DNA of 64,000 nucleotides, taken from positions 101,987,606-102,051,605 of the forward strand of contig CM069441.1 in NCBI GenBank assembly GCA_035610835.1, in the 5' to 3' direction. The notes beneath the pieces were generated by a model. The model had not been told where the DNA came from, searched no databases, and saw only the letters and a program-made list of their open reading frames with translations. The stretch is from Ophiura sarsii (taxonomy: Eukaryota; Echinodermata; Ophiuroidea; Amphilepidida; Ophiuridae). A program made the translations under genes and the position numbers. Of this stretch, positions 23,138 through 36,527 are shown piece by piece (position 1 is the stretch's first letter; the number at the start of each line of letters is the position of its first letter).

Positions 23138-24798
23138 GGGAGAGCGGGGCGTGTTCGCCTTATTTTCATTTAGTAGTCTACAGGGTGCACTACACTAAAT
23201 GGGGTTTCCCCTACCCTTAAGGACGGTGTTTAAAACTAAAATCGGAAAGTATGCATCACAAAATCCTCAATTAAAAAGACTTGACAGTAATACCATTGCG
23301 TACATGCCTATGATTGTTTATTAATTATGATTAATGGGACATCACTTACATGCACCCTGACTATAAACTGTGAATATCATCTAGGTAAATTTTGAGAGAT
23401 CTTTCAAATTTGTGCTTTTTACTGGAAACATTGGCGATTACGGCGAGATTTCCAAGCTCGTCAGAGAGGTAGTCAACTCCATGGGCATATTTTGGAAAAT
23501 CGAGCAGGCTCACCTACCTATTTTTTTCATTTTTTTGTGGGGAAATGTGATAATCTTTAAGACAAAATCACTCTACAGTGGTGTCAAAACAATTTAGTGG
23601 TCTAAAACAGAGTTTTATATCAGTGTTTTTGTAAATATCCCTATGGAGCTCTATTTAGTGGTGTGATCCCTACAGATATCAATTTTAAAGACCTATTGAT
23701 ATTATTCGAAATTTTGATATCTTGGCTACATACGAACCATGATCTCAGTACTCTAGGCCGTACTGTAAATACAAGAGTAAACGCACTAGGCTCATAACTA
23801 GGCTACATAAAGTACCATGTATCCAATACATATATATATATTTATTACGCGTCGTTATTTTATTCCGAAATAAAATGTAGGGGTCTAAAATTGCATTGTT
23901 GAATCCATTGAGGATATTCAAATCCGAAGAGACCATTCCACTCTGAGGTGACGGGTATCACAGGACTCAGAAATATAGCGTCGTTCCATGAGCCATTTAA
24001 CACACACTCAAATCCCATTTTATACAGACCTTTTTCAACATGAGGGCATTTAGCATGCTTTATTTTTTTAAGAGTACATTCGGTAACAGATTATTCACAA
24101 TCCTGGCCGCTATCGCCTGCACTGAAATTGAAAAGTATCTTTTGTTATGACGCCACTGCTTATCAAATAAGAATAACATAGCATGTCGTTTGGTAGTTAA
24201 CGCTAGATGGCGATGTTTCACTCTGTTGTGAATTCAGACGATGATCACTGATGATAGTCACATGATTGTCACTTCGGCGTCGACTTGGTATCTGAGGCGA
24301 CACTGCGATGGTGTCGATACAATACCGGGGGAGGGGGTACTAGGATGTTTTTTGGTAGGGATGTCACATGTGCCGCCAGCAAAATGAAAATTGACCCAAC
24401 CAGTTACCAACTTTCGGGGGGAAATGGACCCATATGTTTACCAGAAACCCATAATTGTACCCTTCAAAATTCGTCGAAAAACAGGATACTATTTGAAAAT
24501 ATATAATGCCAGCATTAATAAAATACATATTTATTGTTCAATACTTCACATAAACAAATATTATTTATTTACAAATCATAAAGGAATGAACAGAGCGTTG
24601 CCGCGGGTCAAACGATATCGAGTGGTTGACAGCGCCGCTGCAACACCGTCAATTTCCGTAAAATCGGATGAATGTGTTTCTGACACACTTCTCATTGACC
24701 ATGCGTATTTGGAAAACCGATGAACCGAATTTGGCATCTCGGATTTTATGTCATAAATAAAAAAGACGAGATATTAAGGTTTTCAGTGCAAACACGAG
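23138..24798. other. No gene recognised
   Basis: Begins with a single GTAGGGGAGAGCGGGGCG end-like sequence, for which I found no partner. No exon was seen. Confidence 0.35.
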
Positions 24799-25202
24799 TT
24801 TAAAGGGACATTAAGTGGTGTTGAAAATTTGAAATGTTTAAAAATTTACTTCAGAATTCAAGATGAACATTAAAAATTGCGATTATTGTTGTTTCTACTA
24901 ACAAAAACACAGCAAAACTTGATTAAAAACAATATCATCGCTATTTATTGAATAACGCCCTCTATGCATATATGGTTCGCGTTATGTATCACGCGTACTG
25001 CAGGGGGATACTGTCGGACGTAAAATGCTCGTCGCGGCTGCAGCATTTTTGAATCGACGTTTTCTTGTACAAAGAGAGCTGATTTTTCTTAATCCTTATA
25101 GGTGTAAATTCATACATGTAATACAATTATAAAAATATACTAATCTCAGTTTTTATCATAATGGAGGGCGCAGCTCCAACACATCTTTTAGTGCCCCTTT
25201 AA
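24799..25202. mobile_element. MITE, about 404 bp, TTTAAAGGG termini
   Basis: TTTAAAGGGACATTAAGTGG at the left pairs imperfectly with CTTTTAGTGCCCCTTTAA at the right. The next inner block (GTGTTG / CAACAC) also pairs. Moderately diverged. Confidence 0.6.
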
Positions 25203-25457
25203 TCCGTTGTGTAAAAGTTAAAAAATAGAGCTCCTTCAAAATAAGTTACAGGTTTTCTGGGACACCCTGTAGATAGGCATTCAAAACCACAAATAAAACA
25301 AAATGGCAATGGAGTGATTCAAAAATGTATGATTTTGGGATGATTTCCCAGGGCTTCCTGCCTTTCCTGTTTTAAATTGGACCATAATTCCTTGTTGCGT
25401 AGCAACTGTTGTTTCGGTAGAATAATTTGGTGCATGCTATCATACAAAAGCGTCTAA

Positions 25458-28357
25458 TAGGGGAGGATGGGGCAACTGGTCCGGTTAAGCATATTTCTTG
25501 ATATAAAAGATTAAAGCTCGTGTAAATATTTATGGAATTGCTATGAAAATATCACCCATGTAACTGTTTACATATAACATATAATCAATATGGTCACGCG
25601 TTATGAACTCGCCCCCCCCAATAGGGTGGTGCCGTTACATTTTTTAGCTTCATGCTGTCATTTTCCTCAAATATTTTTAAAACCACAAAATCTATCTCAA
25701 CAAATTTGGTATCATTTTAAAGCCCTAATAACAAGCTATCTGCCCGCCAAATGGCATTGGTATAGCTAATACAGAAAGGGAGATACAGCTGCTTGATGTT
25801 TGGGAACCAGGGGTGGTGCTGGAAGGGGTACCGCTGGAAGGGGTGCCGCCTGTACAAACTCAATGGGGATAATCCCATGCTTTGTTCTTTTTGCAATAAC
25901 TAATCATCCCTAATGTTACAAACACAATTTTGGTCCCATTTCAAAGAATATTTAGTAGTCTTTATGTATGTGGTTCAACAGACTTGTCAACTATTATTAA
26001 CAACTAATTGATTATGGATAAGACAATGATCATCAGCTTTCTTCCTATTCGCTACACAGTCAACATGAATAATCAGCCTCAATTTACCGGATTTATAAAA
26101 ATGACTATAACAGAAAAAGTGTTCAACCTATGATAGCAAAAGTATACATTTTTGGAAAGCTTGTAACTAGAGGAATTCAGAAATGCAGTTTATATCAGGG
26201 AAGGGTTCATCCTTAAACAAATATTTTTGAAAATTCTAAAAATATATAAAATAAAAATTGGAGATATTCACTAGCCGGTATAATTACCATACCGACGTAG
26301 TCACTTTGACAATTATATATCATCTAATGGGTAATTTCATGAGGAATTCAAATATGTTAAAAAAATAATGATAGGGGTAGGTATAAAAAATATATGGATC
26401 TCAAATTAAAAATTAAAAAACTCTGATATTTTCCGAACATTTCCGATCATACCATTTTAGTTCTTGGTCGTACTGTAATTGTAATGGTATATTTGGTTTC
26501 CTCATGCAATTTCCCTTCAGAAAATGTATACTTTTACTACCTCAGGGGGGTTTACAAGCAAATATAAATGTGTAAAGTTAAAATCATGTCGCGAAAGCCA
26601 AAATCCGTGTGTAACGCGAAAGGAGGCGAGCTTAAAACACATGACCATATTTAAAAATATCTTAAGAAAAGGCCAATTACCACTAACTGAAAACTTTACT
26701 TGGGACAAACCAGTTACCCCATCAGTGGGGCAACTGGTCCTATATGTTCCAACGGTTAGAATACACAGAAATCAGTGAATGACAACACGGAAACTAGGCA
26801 GTATTTTATTTACAAACACATTTCCATATTATTTAACATGTAAAAAGGATACATGTCTCCTGAAACCCATGTTTTATACAGTTTTCGTGGTTAACGTGTA
26901 AATAGCAGTATACTAATGGTGTACAAAGCAAGCGAAATTTTCGACTGCACATTTATTAGATAAAACGGTAGGAACCTAGTTAAATGGTTACATGGTTGTG
27001 ATATTCAGATGCCCCATACATTTGTCTATAATTTATATACCCCTTTCTTTAATTATTTTATTTGCTACATAAAATCATCATTTAGTACTTATAATAAACC
27101 ATCTTGATATTTAGCCAACTTTTAATGTTAAAGGGAAGTCAGTCAATATGACAATAATGTCCCAACGGTTAATATACACAAAAAGCAGTGGATAAAATAC
27201 ATAAATCATGATATTTTGTCATTGCAAATACCTTTACAGACACCATTCAAAATATAATAAAGATGTAATTCATAATACTCGGTTTTAAACCATTCTAAAG
27301 CAATTTTATGTCATATTGTAATCCTTCAATAGCAGAAATAGTGGTATTAGACCCAAAATGCCCAAAAAATGTCTAAGAACTAGAAAGAATGTGAATTATT
27401 TCATATTCTATTCACATTTCAATACCGAGTCAAGTTTTATTGACACTAACAACTATCATTAAGTTTTTGCAGACGGACCAGTTGCCCCATACCCCTTCGG
27501 ACCACTTGCCCCAACAAATGACTTAGCACTTGGTCGAGATGAAACATTATTCAAACGCGCCTGTGACGTAATGAATTTTACGCCAAAATGTTTAAAACAT
27601 ACCACCATTTGTCATAATAATCAATAACTCCAATACATTTCAGAAAAAAGGCAAAACTGCATTTTTGTTTTTAGCTATTACACAGATTTCTGTAGCCAGC
27701 GAGTATCTTTTAATTCGCAAATATTACGGCGTTCGGGTCTTACAAGTAGGCGAGTGTCTTTAGATAAAATAAGAAATGGTGTACTTTGTTATTTGCAAAT
27801 TCATAAACTAATAACTCTACCAAATGAATACCCGTGATAATGATTTAGGTTGAAGCATTCTTTAAATGGTAATATTGATCGCAAATCCAAACCACCAATG
27901 TCCCAACTTAGCAATGTGCGCCATTTTACGGTAATTTCAACCACAACCTATGGTTTTAATCATATTTCGGAAAGTCCCTAAGCACACTACAATATAGCAC
28001 CCATCAAATGCAATATGCACCTAGCATCTTAAGACGACTGTACTGCATGTATATATTTACTATTGCATATATGTCAATCATATAAAGTACATTAAACATG
28101 ATCTAAGCCCATCTTCATATATCGCCCATACTATCTGTGAATTTTCAATCAGTCACTCAAGGAGGTGGCTTCAAAGATCGGGAGAATATCACATGTGTAA
28201 ATACCCTAAAGTTGCAAATGTTTTGGATTGTAGAAGGATATATGTCAAGTATCAACAAAAGTCGTACTGTTCAAAAGAAAGCAGTATGCCCATACAATTA
28301 CAAAATCCTTCATTTCGGACCACTTGCCTCACGGACCAGTTGCCCCATATTCCCCTA
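25458..28357. mobile_element. Inverted second copy of the 2456-4320 element, interrupted
   Basis: Left end TAGGGGAGGATGGGGCAACT, right end AGTTGCCCCATATTCCCCTA. Read on the minus strand it follows the 2456-4320 copy almost base for base. The exception is 25591-26647, which is absent from the other copy and is a separate insertion. That comparison gives a clean empty site. Confidence 0.9.
25591..26647. mobile_element. 1.06-kb nested element with TGGTCA termini and TA duplication
   Basis: TGGTCACGCGTTATGAACTC at the left and the complement of TGGTCATGTGTTTTAAGCTC at the right, with TA on both sides. The uninterrupted copy (4190 region) defines the insertion point. A related, inverted copy lies at 57740-58800. 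No transposase, but TA duplication fits a Tc1/mariner-type mechanism. Confidence 0.85.
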
Positions 28358-28564
28358 TACATTGAGGTTTTTAGTTCCTTGTTTATATTTGGCCGAAAAG
28401 ATTGTTTGAAAAGCCCATGCCAGACTTAGACGGTTAGTAGCAGTTTATTTCAACATCATCATCATACATCAATGCAAACATGCATGAACACATCAATGAC
28501 ACTGCGGACATGGTCAAGAGGCAAAAAGACATAAAGTCATCATATTCATGCCCAAAATGTCAAT

Positions 28565-29562
28565 TACACTGAAAGCCAAACTGGAGTCAAGTGACTCTTG
28601 AAATGGAGTAAATCGGCCATGACTCTCCAAAGGAGTCATCCTGACTCTTCAAAGGAGTCATCTTGACTCTCCAAAGGAGTCGTCCTGACTCCCCAAAGGA
28701 GTCATCCTAGCCGTCGGAAAGAGTCATCGGCCATGACTCTCCAAAGGAGTCATCCTGACTCTTCAAAGGAGTCATCCTGATTCTCCAAAGGAGTCATCCT
28801 GACTCTCCAAAGGAGTCATCCGAGCCGTCGGAAAGAGTCATCGCCCATGACTCTCCAAAGGAGTCATCCTGACTCTCTGGAGCTAATTTGCATATTTTAC
28901 TTGGTCTTATATTAGCTGAGTAAAATGCACAAATCGCTCATTAGCATAATTGCAATGGTACAAAAATTAGCACCGATGCTCGTGTATACCATTTCAATTA
29001 TGCTAATGAGCTAATTTGCACATTTTATTTATTTAAACCTATTAATTTATTTCAATTAAGTCGATGCCTTCATTTAACACCGTTGAATGTATATTGATAT
29101 ATGCATATTTCTCACTGGTTAAGGAAGGGTAGTGATTGCTCACTAAGTAAATGCAAATACATTGAGCAAGAACATAAACATCAAAGAACCAATTACATTA
29201 AAGCCCCCCCCCCCCCCCAAAGCCCGCCCCCCCCCCCCCCCCCCCCTCCAGTTCTCAGTGTCTTATTTCCCTTTTTTCCTACCTGGAGTCACGGTGACTC
29301 TATTTAGCCAGTTGGAGTCATTATTACTCTCGAAAGGGAGTCCAGCCTACATGTGACTCTATGTCAATATTGACTCCATTTGAAAGAGTCACAAGACTCC
29401 CTTGAAGAGTCATGCATCATGACTCTCCAAAGGAGTCAGTAAATGTTGACTCTCCAAGGGAGTCATGTGACTCTCCAAACAGAGTCAATATTGACATAGA
29501 GTCACATGTAGGCTGGACTCCCTTTATAGAGTAACCCTGACTCCAGTTTGGCTTTCAGTGTA
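28565..29562. mobile_element. 1-kb element carrying TGACTC palindrome arrays
   Basis: Termini TACACTGAAAGCCAAACTGG / complement. The left part (28603-28876) is a minisatellite of a 22-bp unit, GACTCTCCAAAGGAGTCATCC plus one base, itself a small palindrome. The middle holds an inverted pair built on CTCATTAGCATAATTG (28935-29010). The right part has more GAGTCA/TGACTC units and long inverted arms (29336-29375 and 29482-29521). C15 and C20 runs lie at 29204-29246. No coding sequence. Confidence 0.85.
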
Positions 29563-30870
29563 CATAGGTAAATCAGATACAAATTCATATTATAGCATAC
29601 AAAACATGCCCCAAATATGAAACCATTTGTGATTAGGTGGTAAAATTGGATTTCAATTGACTTCCGAAGTGTATGAAAAGCATTTTGCAAAAAACACTCA
29701 TGAAAATGGACACAAAGTCCCAAAGATATGAGGAATTGAATGGTTTTCAAATTGATAGAAAATAAACGAAACGCGTTCTTTTTATTTTGGTAAAATCTCA
29801 AAGTTTCTGACTTTTCTGGATCCTACATTGTAATTTAACGAACTGCAATTTTTTCACAATTTCACATTTGAATATATCATTTTTATTGAGTTTTCTTATT
29901 GCGTCGGTTATCATTTTTATCAATATATTTCAAAATTATAGTCGATTCGCAGACATTGGCCGATTTGGCCGATTTACCATTTTCAGTCAGAGGTAACAGA
30001 AGCAAAAGAGGGGGAGGCACTCGAATGTAATCGTAATTTGCAAGGTTAATACCGTGTCTTCATGTGCACCACTATGTACCTAGTGACAGGGAACTTGCGG
30101 CTGGTATATCGGCATAACTTTGGCTGCAAACAGTTGCTGTCAATTGCCCGCGTATTTTCGATAAAAAAATGCATTGTTATTCAGATAAATTGATAAAGGT
30201 ATTCAGGTGGTCTCATAGCCAGAAATACTTAAAGTAACGTTTATAATCTGTATCTTGGTTGATATAACTGTTTTTCCATTTAATTAGGGCAAATGGTTAT
30301 GTACCTAGGTATATAAAAAAATGATTATTGAATTATTTTCGGGGTTTTTCTCGCAAATAAATACGTAGAACTGTTATTTTCATTTTAATGTTTCCTTTAT
30401 TCCACGTGCATAATAAAAACGGAAAATAATAAAAAGTATCCACTAAATTATGAAGGTTAAATGACATACATACTATTTTTCTTTCGAAACCTGTATACGG
30501 TCGATGATGGTCGATTTGTTTTTATTGTGGTAACCGCTTCCAAAGGGATAACACATGAAGCTGCTGGATTAAGTTTTTGGTTGTCGTGCATGATTATAAA
30601 GCTACACGATCAGCCCTATTCATAAAGCCACACTATCATGAATAGCATTTGATTATGGAGCGCAAATAATCATGATAATAACATCTATAAAAGTACCGCT
30701 GTTTCATCATTGGTCAAAATGGGTTCCTCTAACGCACAATGGACAAGGTCCAAAATCGATACCGATGCGCCAGAGTTTATGAATCTACTGTGTTTTTTAT
30801 GTCAAACCTTTGTTTCAGATATCATGATTAATGTTCATATCATTATTTATGCAATCTACACATTGAAAAA
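29563..30870. other. No gene recognised
   Basis: AT-rich unassigned sequence. No exon, RNA gene or clear repeat. Confidence 0.35.
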
Positions 30871-31725
30871 GGTATCGCACCACTGCTTTTTTTTTGAAAA
30901 GTGCGAATGTGGCCTCGAATTTTGCCACCATGGTGTGATATTAAGAATCATTTGTTTGCGTAAGCTGTCCAACAAAATGTTATGCAATAAAAGGGCCACA
31001 TTTTAGTTTGTGACGTAATCGATGTAATGTTTTTCAAGGCCAAGGGGAAAATGCATGTTTTTGTCCAAAAGCATGCATGAAACAAGTTTGGGTATAACGC
31101 GATATTGAATAGACTTTAAAAACTTAAAATAGTCATTATATAGTTCTGTATTTTGCGCAAGATATGTTCCATTTAGACGTTATAGGCTACAATGCAGTGA
31201 ATGAGTCCAAACATGCCATTTTTTTGTTGCTCGTAAATTCAGCATAATATACGAAGAGGTCACCGTTGATTTTTTGTTTGTTTATTTGACCTAGGTCAAC
31301 ACTTCCGCAATATTGCTTTTGTCATTTGAACTTATTTAAAATTTGACCTATTTTGACCTTTGCCCCCATAACCATTGGGTGTACGAAAAAGGGAGTTTTT
31401 TCATGTTTGAGGACAATCGGGCAACTTTTTAAATTTGACCTCAGATGACCTTTGACCTTGGAAGACTTGAATGTGTTACCAAGGATTACAACTATAGAGA
31501 TTAATCATCGGGCCTCTCAATATCGCGTTATACCCAAACTTGTTTTAGGCATTTTCCCCTTGGCCTTGAAAAACATTACATCGATTACGTCACAAACTCA
31601 AATGTGGCCCTTTTATTGCATAACATTTTGCTGGACAGCTTTCGCAATCAAATGATCCTTAATATCACACCATGGTGGCAAAATTCGAGGCCACATTTGC
31701 ACTTTTCAACAAGCGGTGCGATACT
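30871..31725. mobile_element. Foldback element, about 855 bp
   Basis: Long arms. GGTATCGCACC at the left pairs with GGTGCGATAC at the right, and the arms continue for over 200 bases (for example GGCCTCGAATTTTGCCACCA and TGGTGGCAAAATTCGAGGCC). The loop is rich in TTGACCT. The reading frames inside are arm artefacts. Confidence 0.9.
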
Positions 31726-32733
31726 TATTTCGATGTGTATATATATCAATTTCCAAAAAAATTGACTGAATTTGGATCGCCCGCTATGACTTCCCTGTAA
31801 TACCCGCTATGATTTCACTGGTTTCACTGGTTTTGACTGGTTTGTTATGCATGTATGATATCAAATGTAAACAAGGAAATTGCGGTCAATCATGTGTTCA
31901 CATAGGGGAGTACCCACTCGGGCTAGGGTTAGTGTAACTCATTCCTAAAGGTCATATCGTCTTTTTACAAAATAGCTATAGGCCTACGTAGAGTACTACT
32001 ACAATGCTCAACAAACAAGGTATTGAAGCAATCGGACAAAAGTGTGATATTATATTGCATGCAGCCAAATATATGTTACCTCATAATATTATACAAACAC
32101 AATTTCCCCTCAAATGGGCACCTTAGATAATTATACAAATGTACAGTCACACAGAAAATATATCTTGCTGCACTGAAATAAGCATAATAAAAATTCCTTT
32201 AAAAAGGAAAAGAGGCGGTCATATAAATTTAAAGAAACAGACAGCAGAGTGTGATATAGGTAACAAAAAGAGTGGTTATGTCATAAGTTTTATTTATCAA
32301 TATAACATGAATGGAAATCACTAACTAATGTTGATAATACTATAAAAAGTCAGGACAATGTTAACGAGTAACTAGAGCGGTTCTCGGGCTTCGCGGTTCG
32401 CGGGTTTTGCGGTTATCGGGTTGCATGGTTTTTGGTTGAGCGGTTTCGGTAGACATGTTTAATGTGGTTGGTACTTTAGGATCCCAGCGGAACCAGATTC
32501 GATGACTGTCACACTCACATTGTTAGCGATGTGTTGTTATAATGGATAGTTTGATTCTCGAAATGTCTCTAAACATTTGATTTGAAAATTATCCATCATT
32601 TCATTCATCAAAATAATAAACAAAAATAATAAAAATAAGCTTACTTAAAAACACCTTTTCGGCTAAATCACGATTATTTATTGTAAACTTAATATATTGG
32701 AGATAAAATTTGAAATGCGAACATCATTTGATA
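31726..32733. other. Unassigned; contains the left flank repeat of the satellite
   Basis: No exon recognised. About 32551-32725 (AAATGTCTCTAAACATTTGA to GGCTAAATCACGATTATTTA) is repeated in the same orientation at 36648-36815, on the other side of the satellite. Confidence 0.55.
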
Positions 32734-35700
32734 CGTCAAATGTGTTGCGGTTTGATCAGTTCATTATACACATACTTTACACGTAGCTCAAAAAGTGAAA
32801 TCATATCAAAAAAATCAAATCGGGACACATTTTATGGTGTCCGTCATTTTTTAGGCTAAATTGCCGGAATTTTTTTCTCCATCAAATTTGTTGCGGTTTG
32901 ACCAGTTAGCTACACAGACTTTATACGTAGCTCATAAAGTGAAATCATATCTAAAAAATCAAATCGGGAGACATTTTATGGTGTCACTCATTTTTTAGGC
33001 TAAATTGCCGGATTTGTTTTCTCCGTCAAATATGTTGCGGTTTGACCGGTTAGCTACACAGACTTTATACGTAGCTCAAAATGTGAAATCATGTCCAAAA
33101 AGTCAAATCAGGACACATTTTATGGTGTCTGTCATTTTTTAGGCTAAATTGTCGGATTTGTTTTTTCCGTCAAATGTGTTGCAGTATGACCGGCTAGCTA
33201 CACAGACTTTATATGTAGCTCAAAATGTGAAATCATATCCAAAATATGAAATCGGGACACATTTCATGGTGTCCACCATTTTTTAGGCTAAATTGCCGGA
33301 ATTTTTTTTCTCCGTCAAATGTGTTGCGGTTTGACCCGTTAGCTACATACGCAGCTCAAAAAATGAAATCATATCCAAACAATCAAATCGGGACACATTT
33401 TATGGGGTCTGTCATTTTTTAGGCTAAATTGCCGGAATTATTTTTTCTCCGTCAAATGTGTTGCAGTTTGACCTGTTAGCTACACAGACTTTATACGTAA
33501 CTCAAAATGTGAAATCAAATCCAAAAAATCAAATCGGGACACATTATTATGGTGTCCGTCATTTTTTAGGCTAAATTGCCAGATTTCTTTTTCTCCCAGT
33601 CAAATGTGTTGCGGTTTGACCCGTTAGCTACACAGACTTTATATGTAGCTCAAAAAGTGAAATCATATCCAAAAAATCAAATCGGTACACTTTTTATGGT
33701 GTCCGTCATTTTTTAGGCTAAATTGCCAGATTTTTTTTTCTCCGTCAAATGTGTTGCAGTATGACCGGCTAGCTACACAGACTTTATACGTAGCTCAAAA
33801 TGTGAAATCATATCCAAAAAATCAAATCGGGACACATTTCATGGTGTCCGCCATTTTTTAGGCTAAATTGCCGGAATGTTTTTTTCTCCGTCAAATGTGT
33901 TGCGGTTTGACCCGTTAGCTACACAGACTTGATACGCAGCTCAAAATGTGAAATCATGTCCAAAAAATCAAATCAGGACACATTTTATGGTGTTTGTCAT
34001 TTTTTAGGCTAAATTGTCGGATTTTTTTTCTCTCCGTCAAATGTGTTGCAGTATGACCGGCTAGCTACACAGACTTCATACGTAGCTCAAAATGTGAAAT
34101 CATATCCAAAAAATCAAATTGGGACACATTTCAAGGTGTCCGCCATTTTTTAGGCTAAATTGCCGGAATGTTTTTTTCTCCGTCAAATGTGTTGCGGTTT
34201 GACCCGTTAGCTACACAGACTTTATACGCAGCTCAAAATGTGAAATCATGTCAAAAAAATCAAATCAGGACACATTTTATGGTGTCTGTCATTTTTTAGG
34301 CTAAATTGTCTGATTTTTTTTTCTCCGTCAAATGTGTTGCAGTATGACCGGCTAGCTACACAGACTTTATACGTAACTCAAAATGTGAAATCATATCCAA
34401 AAAATCAAATCGGGACACATTTCATGGTGTCCGCCATTTTTTAGGCTAAATTGCCTGAATGTTTTTTTCTCCGTCATATGTGTTGCGGTTTGACCCGTTA
34501 GCTACACAGACTTGATACGCAGCTCAAAATGTGAAATCATGTCCAAAAAATCAAATCAGGATACATTTTATGGTGTCTGTCATTTTTTAGGCTAAATTGC
34601 CGGATTTGTTTTCTCCGTCAAATATGTTGCAGTTTGACCGGTTAGCTACACAGACTTTATACGTAGCTCAAAATGTGAAATCATGTCCAAAAAGTCAAAT
34701 CAGGACACATTTTATGGTGTCTGTCATTTTTTAGGCTAAATTGTCGGATTTGTTTTCTCCGTCAAATGTGTTGCAGTATGACCTGCTAGCTACACAGACT
34801 TTATATGTAGCTCAAAATGTGAAATCATATCCAAAATATGAAATCGGGACACATTTCATGGTGTCCACCATTCTTTAGGCTAAATTGCCGGAATGTTTTT
34901 TCTCCGTCAAATGTGTTGCGATTTGACCCGTTAGCTACATACGCAGCTCAAAAAATGAAATCATATCCAAACAATCAAATCGGGACACATTTTATGGGGT
35001 CTGTCATTTTTTAGGCTAAATTGCCGGAATTATTTTTTCTCCGTCAAATGTGTTGCAGTTTGACCCGTTAGCTACACAGACTTTATACGTAACTCAAAAT
35101 GTGAAATCAAATCCAAAAAATCAAATCGGGACACATTATTATGGTGTCCGTCATTTTTTAGGCTAAATTGCCAGATTTCTTTTTCTCCCAGTCAAATGTG
35201 TTGCGGTTTGACCCGTTAGCTACACAGACTTTATATGTAGCTCAAAAAGTGAAATCATATCCAAAAAATCAAATCGGGACACTTTTTATGGTGTCCGTCA
35301 TTTTTTAGGCTAAATTGCCAGATTTTTTTTTCTCCGTCAAATGTGTTGCAGTATGACCGGCTAGCTACACAGACTTCATACGTAGCTCAAAATGTGAAAT
35401 CATATCAAAAAAATCAAATCGGGACACATTTCATGGAGTCCGCCATTTTTTAGGCTAAATTGCCGGAATGTTTTTTTCTCCGTCAAATGTGTTGCGGTTT
35501 GACCTGTTAGCTACACAGACTTGATACGCAGCTCAAAATGTGAAATCATGTCCAAAAAATCAAATCAGGACACATTTTATGGTGTTTGTCATTTTTTAGG
35601 CTAAATTGTCAGATTTTTTTTCTCTCCGTCAAATGTGTTGCAGTATGACCGGCTAGCTACACAGACTTCATACGTAGCTCAAAATGTGAAATCATATCCA

Positions 35701-36238
35701 AAAAATCAAATTGGGACACATTTCAAGGTGTCCGCCATTTTTTAGGCTAAATTGCTGGAATGTTTTTTCTCCGTCAAATGTGTTGCGGTTTGACCCGTTA
35801 GCTACACAGACTTTATACGCAGCTCAAAATGTGAAATCATGTCCAAAAAATCAAATCAGGACACATTTTATGGTGTCTGTCATTTTTTAGGCTAAATTGT
35901 CTGATTTTTTTTTCTCCGTCAAATGTGTTGCAGTATGACCGGCTAGCTACACAGACTTTATACGTAACTCAAAATGTGAAATCATATCCAAAAAATCAAA
36001 TCGGGACACATTTCATGGTGTCTGTCATTTTTTAGGCTAAATTGTCAGATTTTGTTCTTCTCCGTCAAATATGTTGCGGTTTGACCGGTTAGCTACACAG
36101 ACTTCATACGTAGCTCAAAATGTGAAAAAAATCCCAAAAATTCAAATCGGTACACATTTTATGGTGTCCATTCATTTCTTTAGGCTAAATTGCTGGACAT
36201 TTTATTTTCTGCGTCAAATGTGTTGCAGTTTGACCCGT
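32734..36238. repeat. Satellite array, about 145-bp monomer, higher-order period near 1.59 kb
   Basis: About 24 consecutive monomers, each with TTGCRGTWTGACC, TAGCTACACAGACTT, GTGAAATCATATCC and CATTTTTTAGGCTAAATTG, starting roughly every 142-150 bases. Variant monomers recur in order. For example TTTCTTTTTCTCCCAGTC occurs near 33583 and 35176, and ACATTATTATGGTGTCC near 33541 and 35134. This gives a higher-order unit of about 1593 bp (11 monomers). No open frame of note. Confidence 0.95.
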
Positions 36239-36527
36239 CCCTTATGAAAATCGCAATCAATTCTGCAACCTTGCGCAAGGTTAAATTTGGAAAAATACAA
36301 CCTTGCGCAACCAGTTTGGTTGTTCTGAGAAGGTTGCGCAACCTTGAAGCAATCATCCACAACCTTTGTGCAACCTTGCGACAAACTTGTACAACCTTAC
36401 GCAACCGTGCGACAACCTGTGACAAACTTGTGCAACCTTACGCAACCGTGCAACAACCTTGTGCAACCTGGTACCACCTTGCTGCAATCACATTTTGGTG
36501 ATTGCATTTTCGTAAAGGGAATACAGT
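36239..36527. mobile_element. MITE inserted in the last satellite monomer
   Basis: CCCTTATGAAAATCGCAATC at the left pairs imperfectly with GATTGCATTTTCGTAAAGGG at the right. The inside is packed with CAACCTTGCGCAA-type words in both orientations. The monomer interrupted at GACCCGT resumes at ACACAGACTTTATAAG. Confidence 0.75.

Noticed and set aside
23137..23160. Left end of another GGGGCAA-type element
   Set aside because: The end-like GTAGGGGAGAGCGGGGCG has no inverted partner that I could find in the window.
32734..36238. CRISPR-like array
   Set aside because: Monomers are contiguous 145-bp satellite units with no unique spacers, in a eukaryotic genome.
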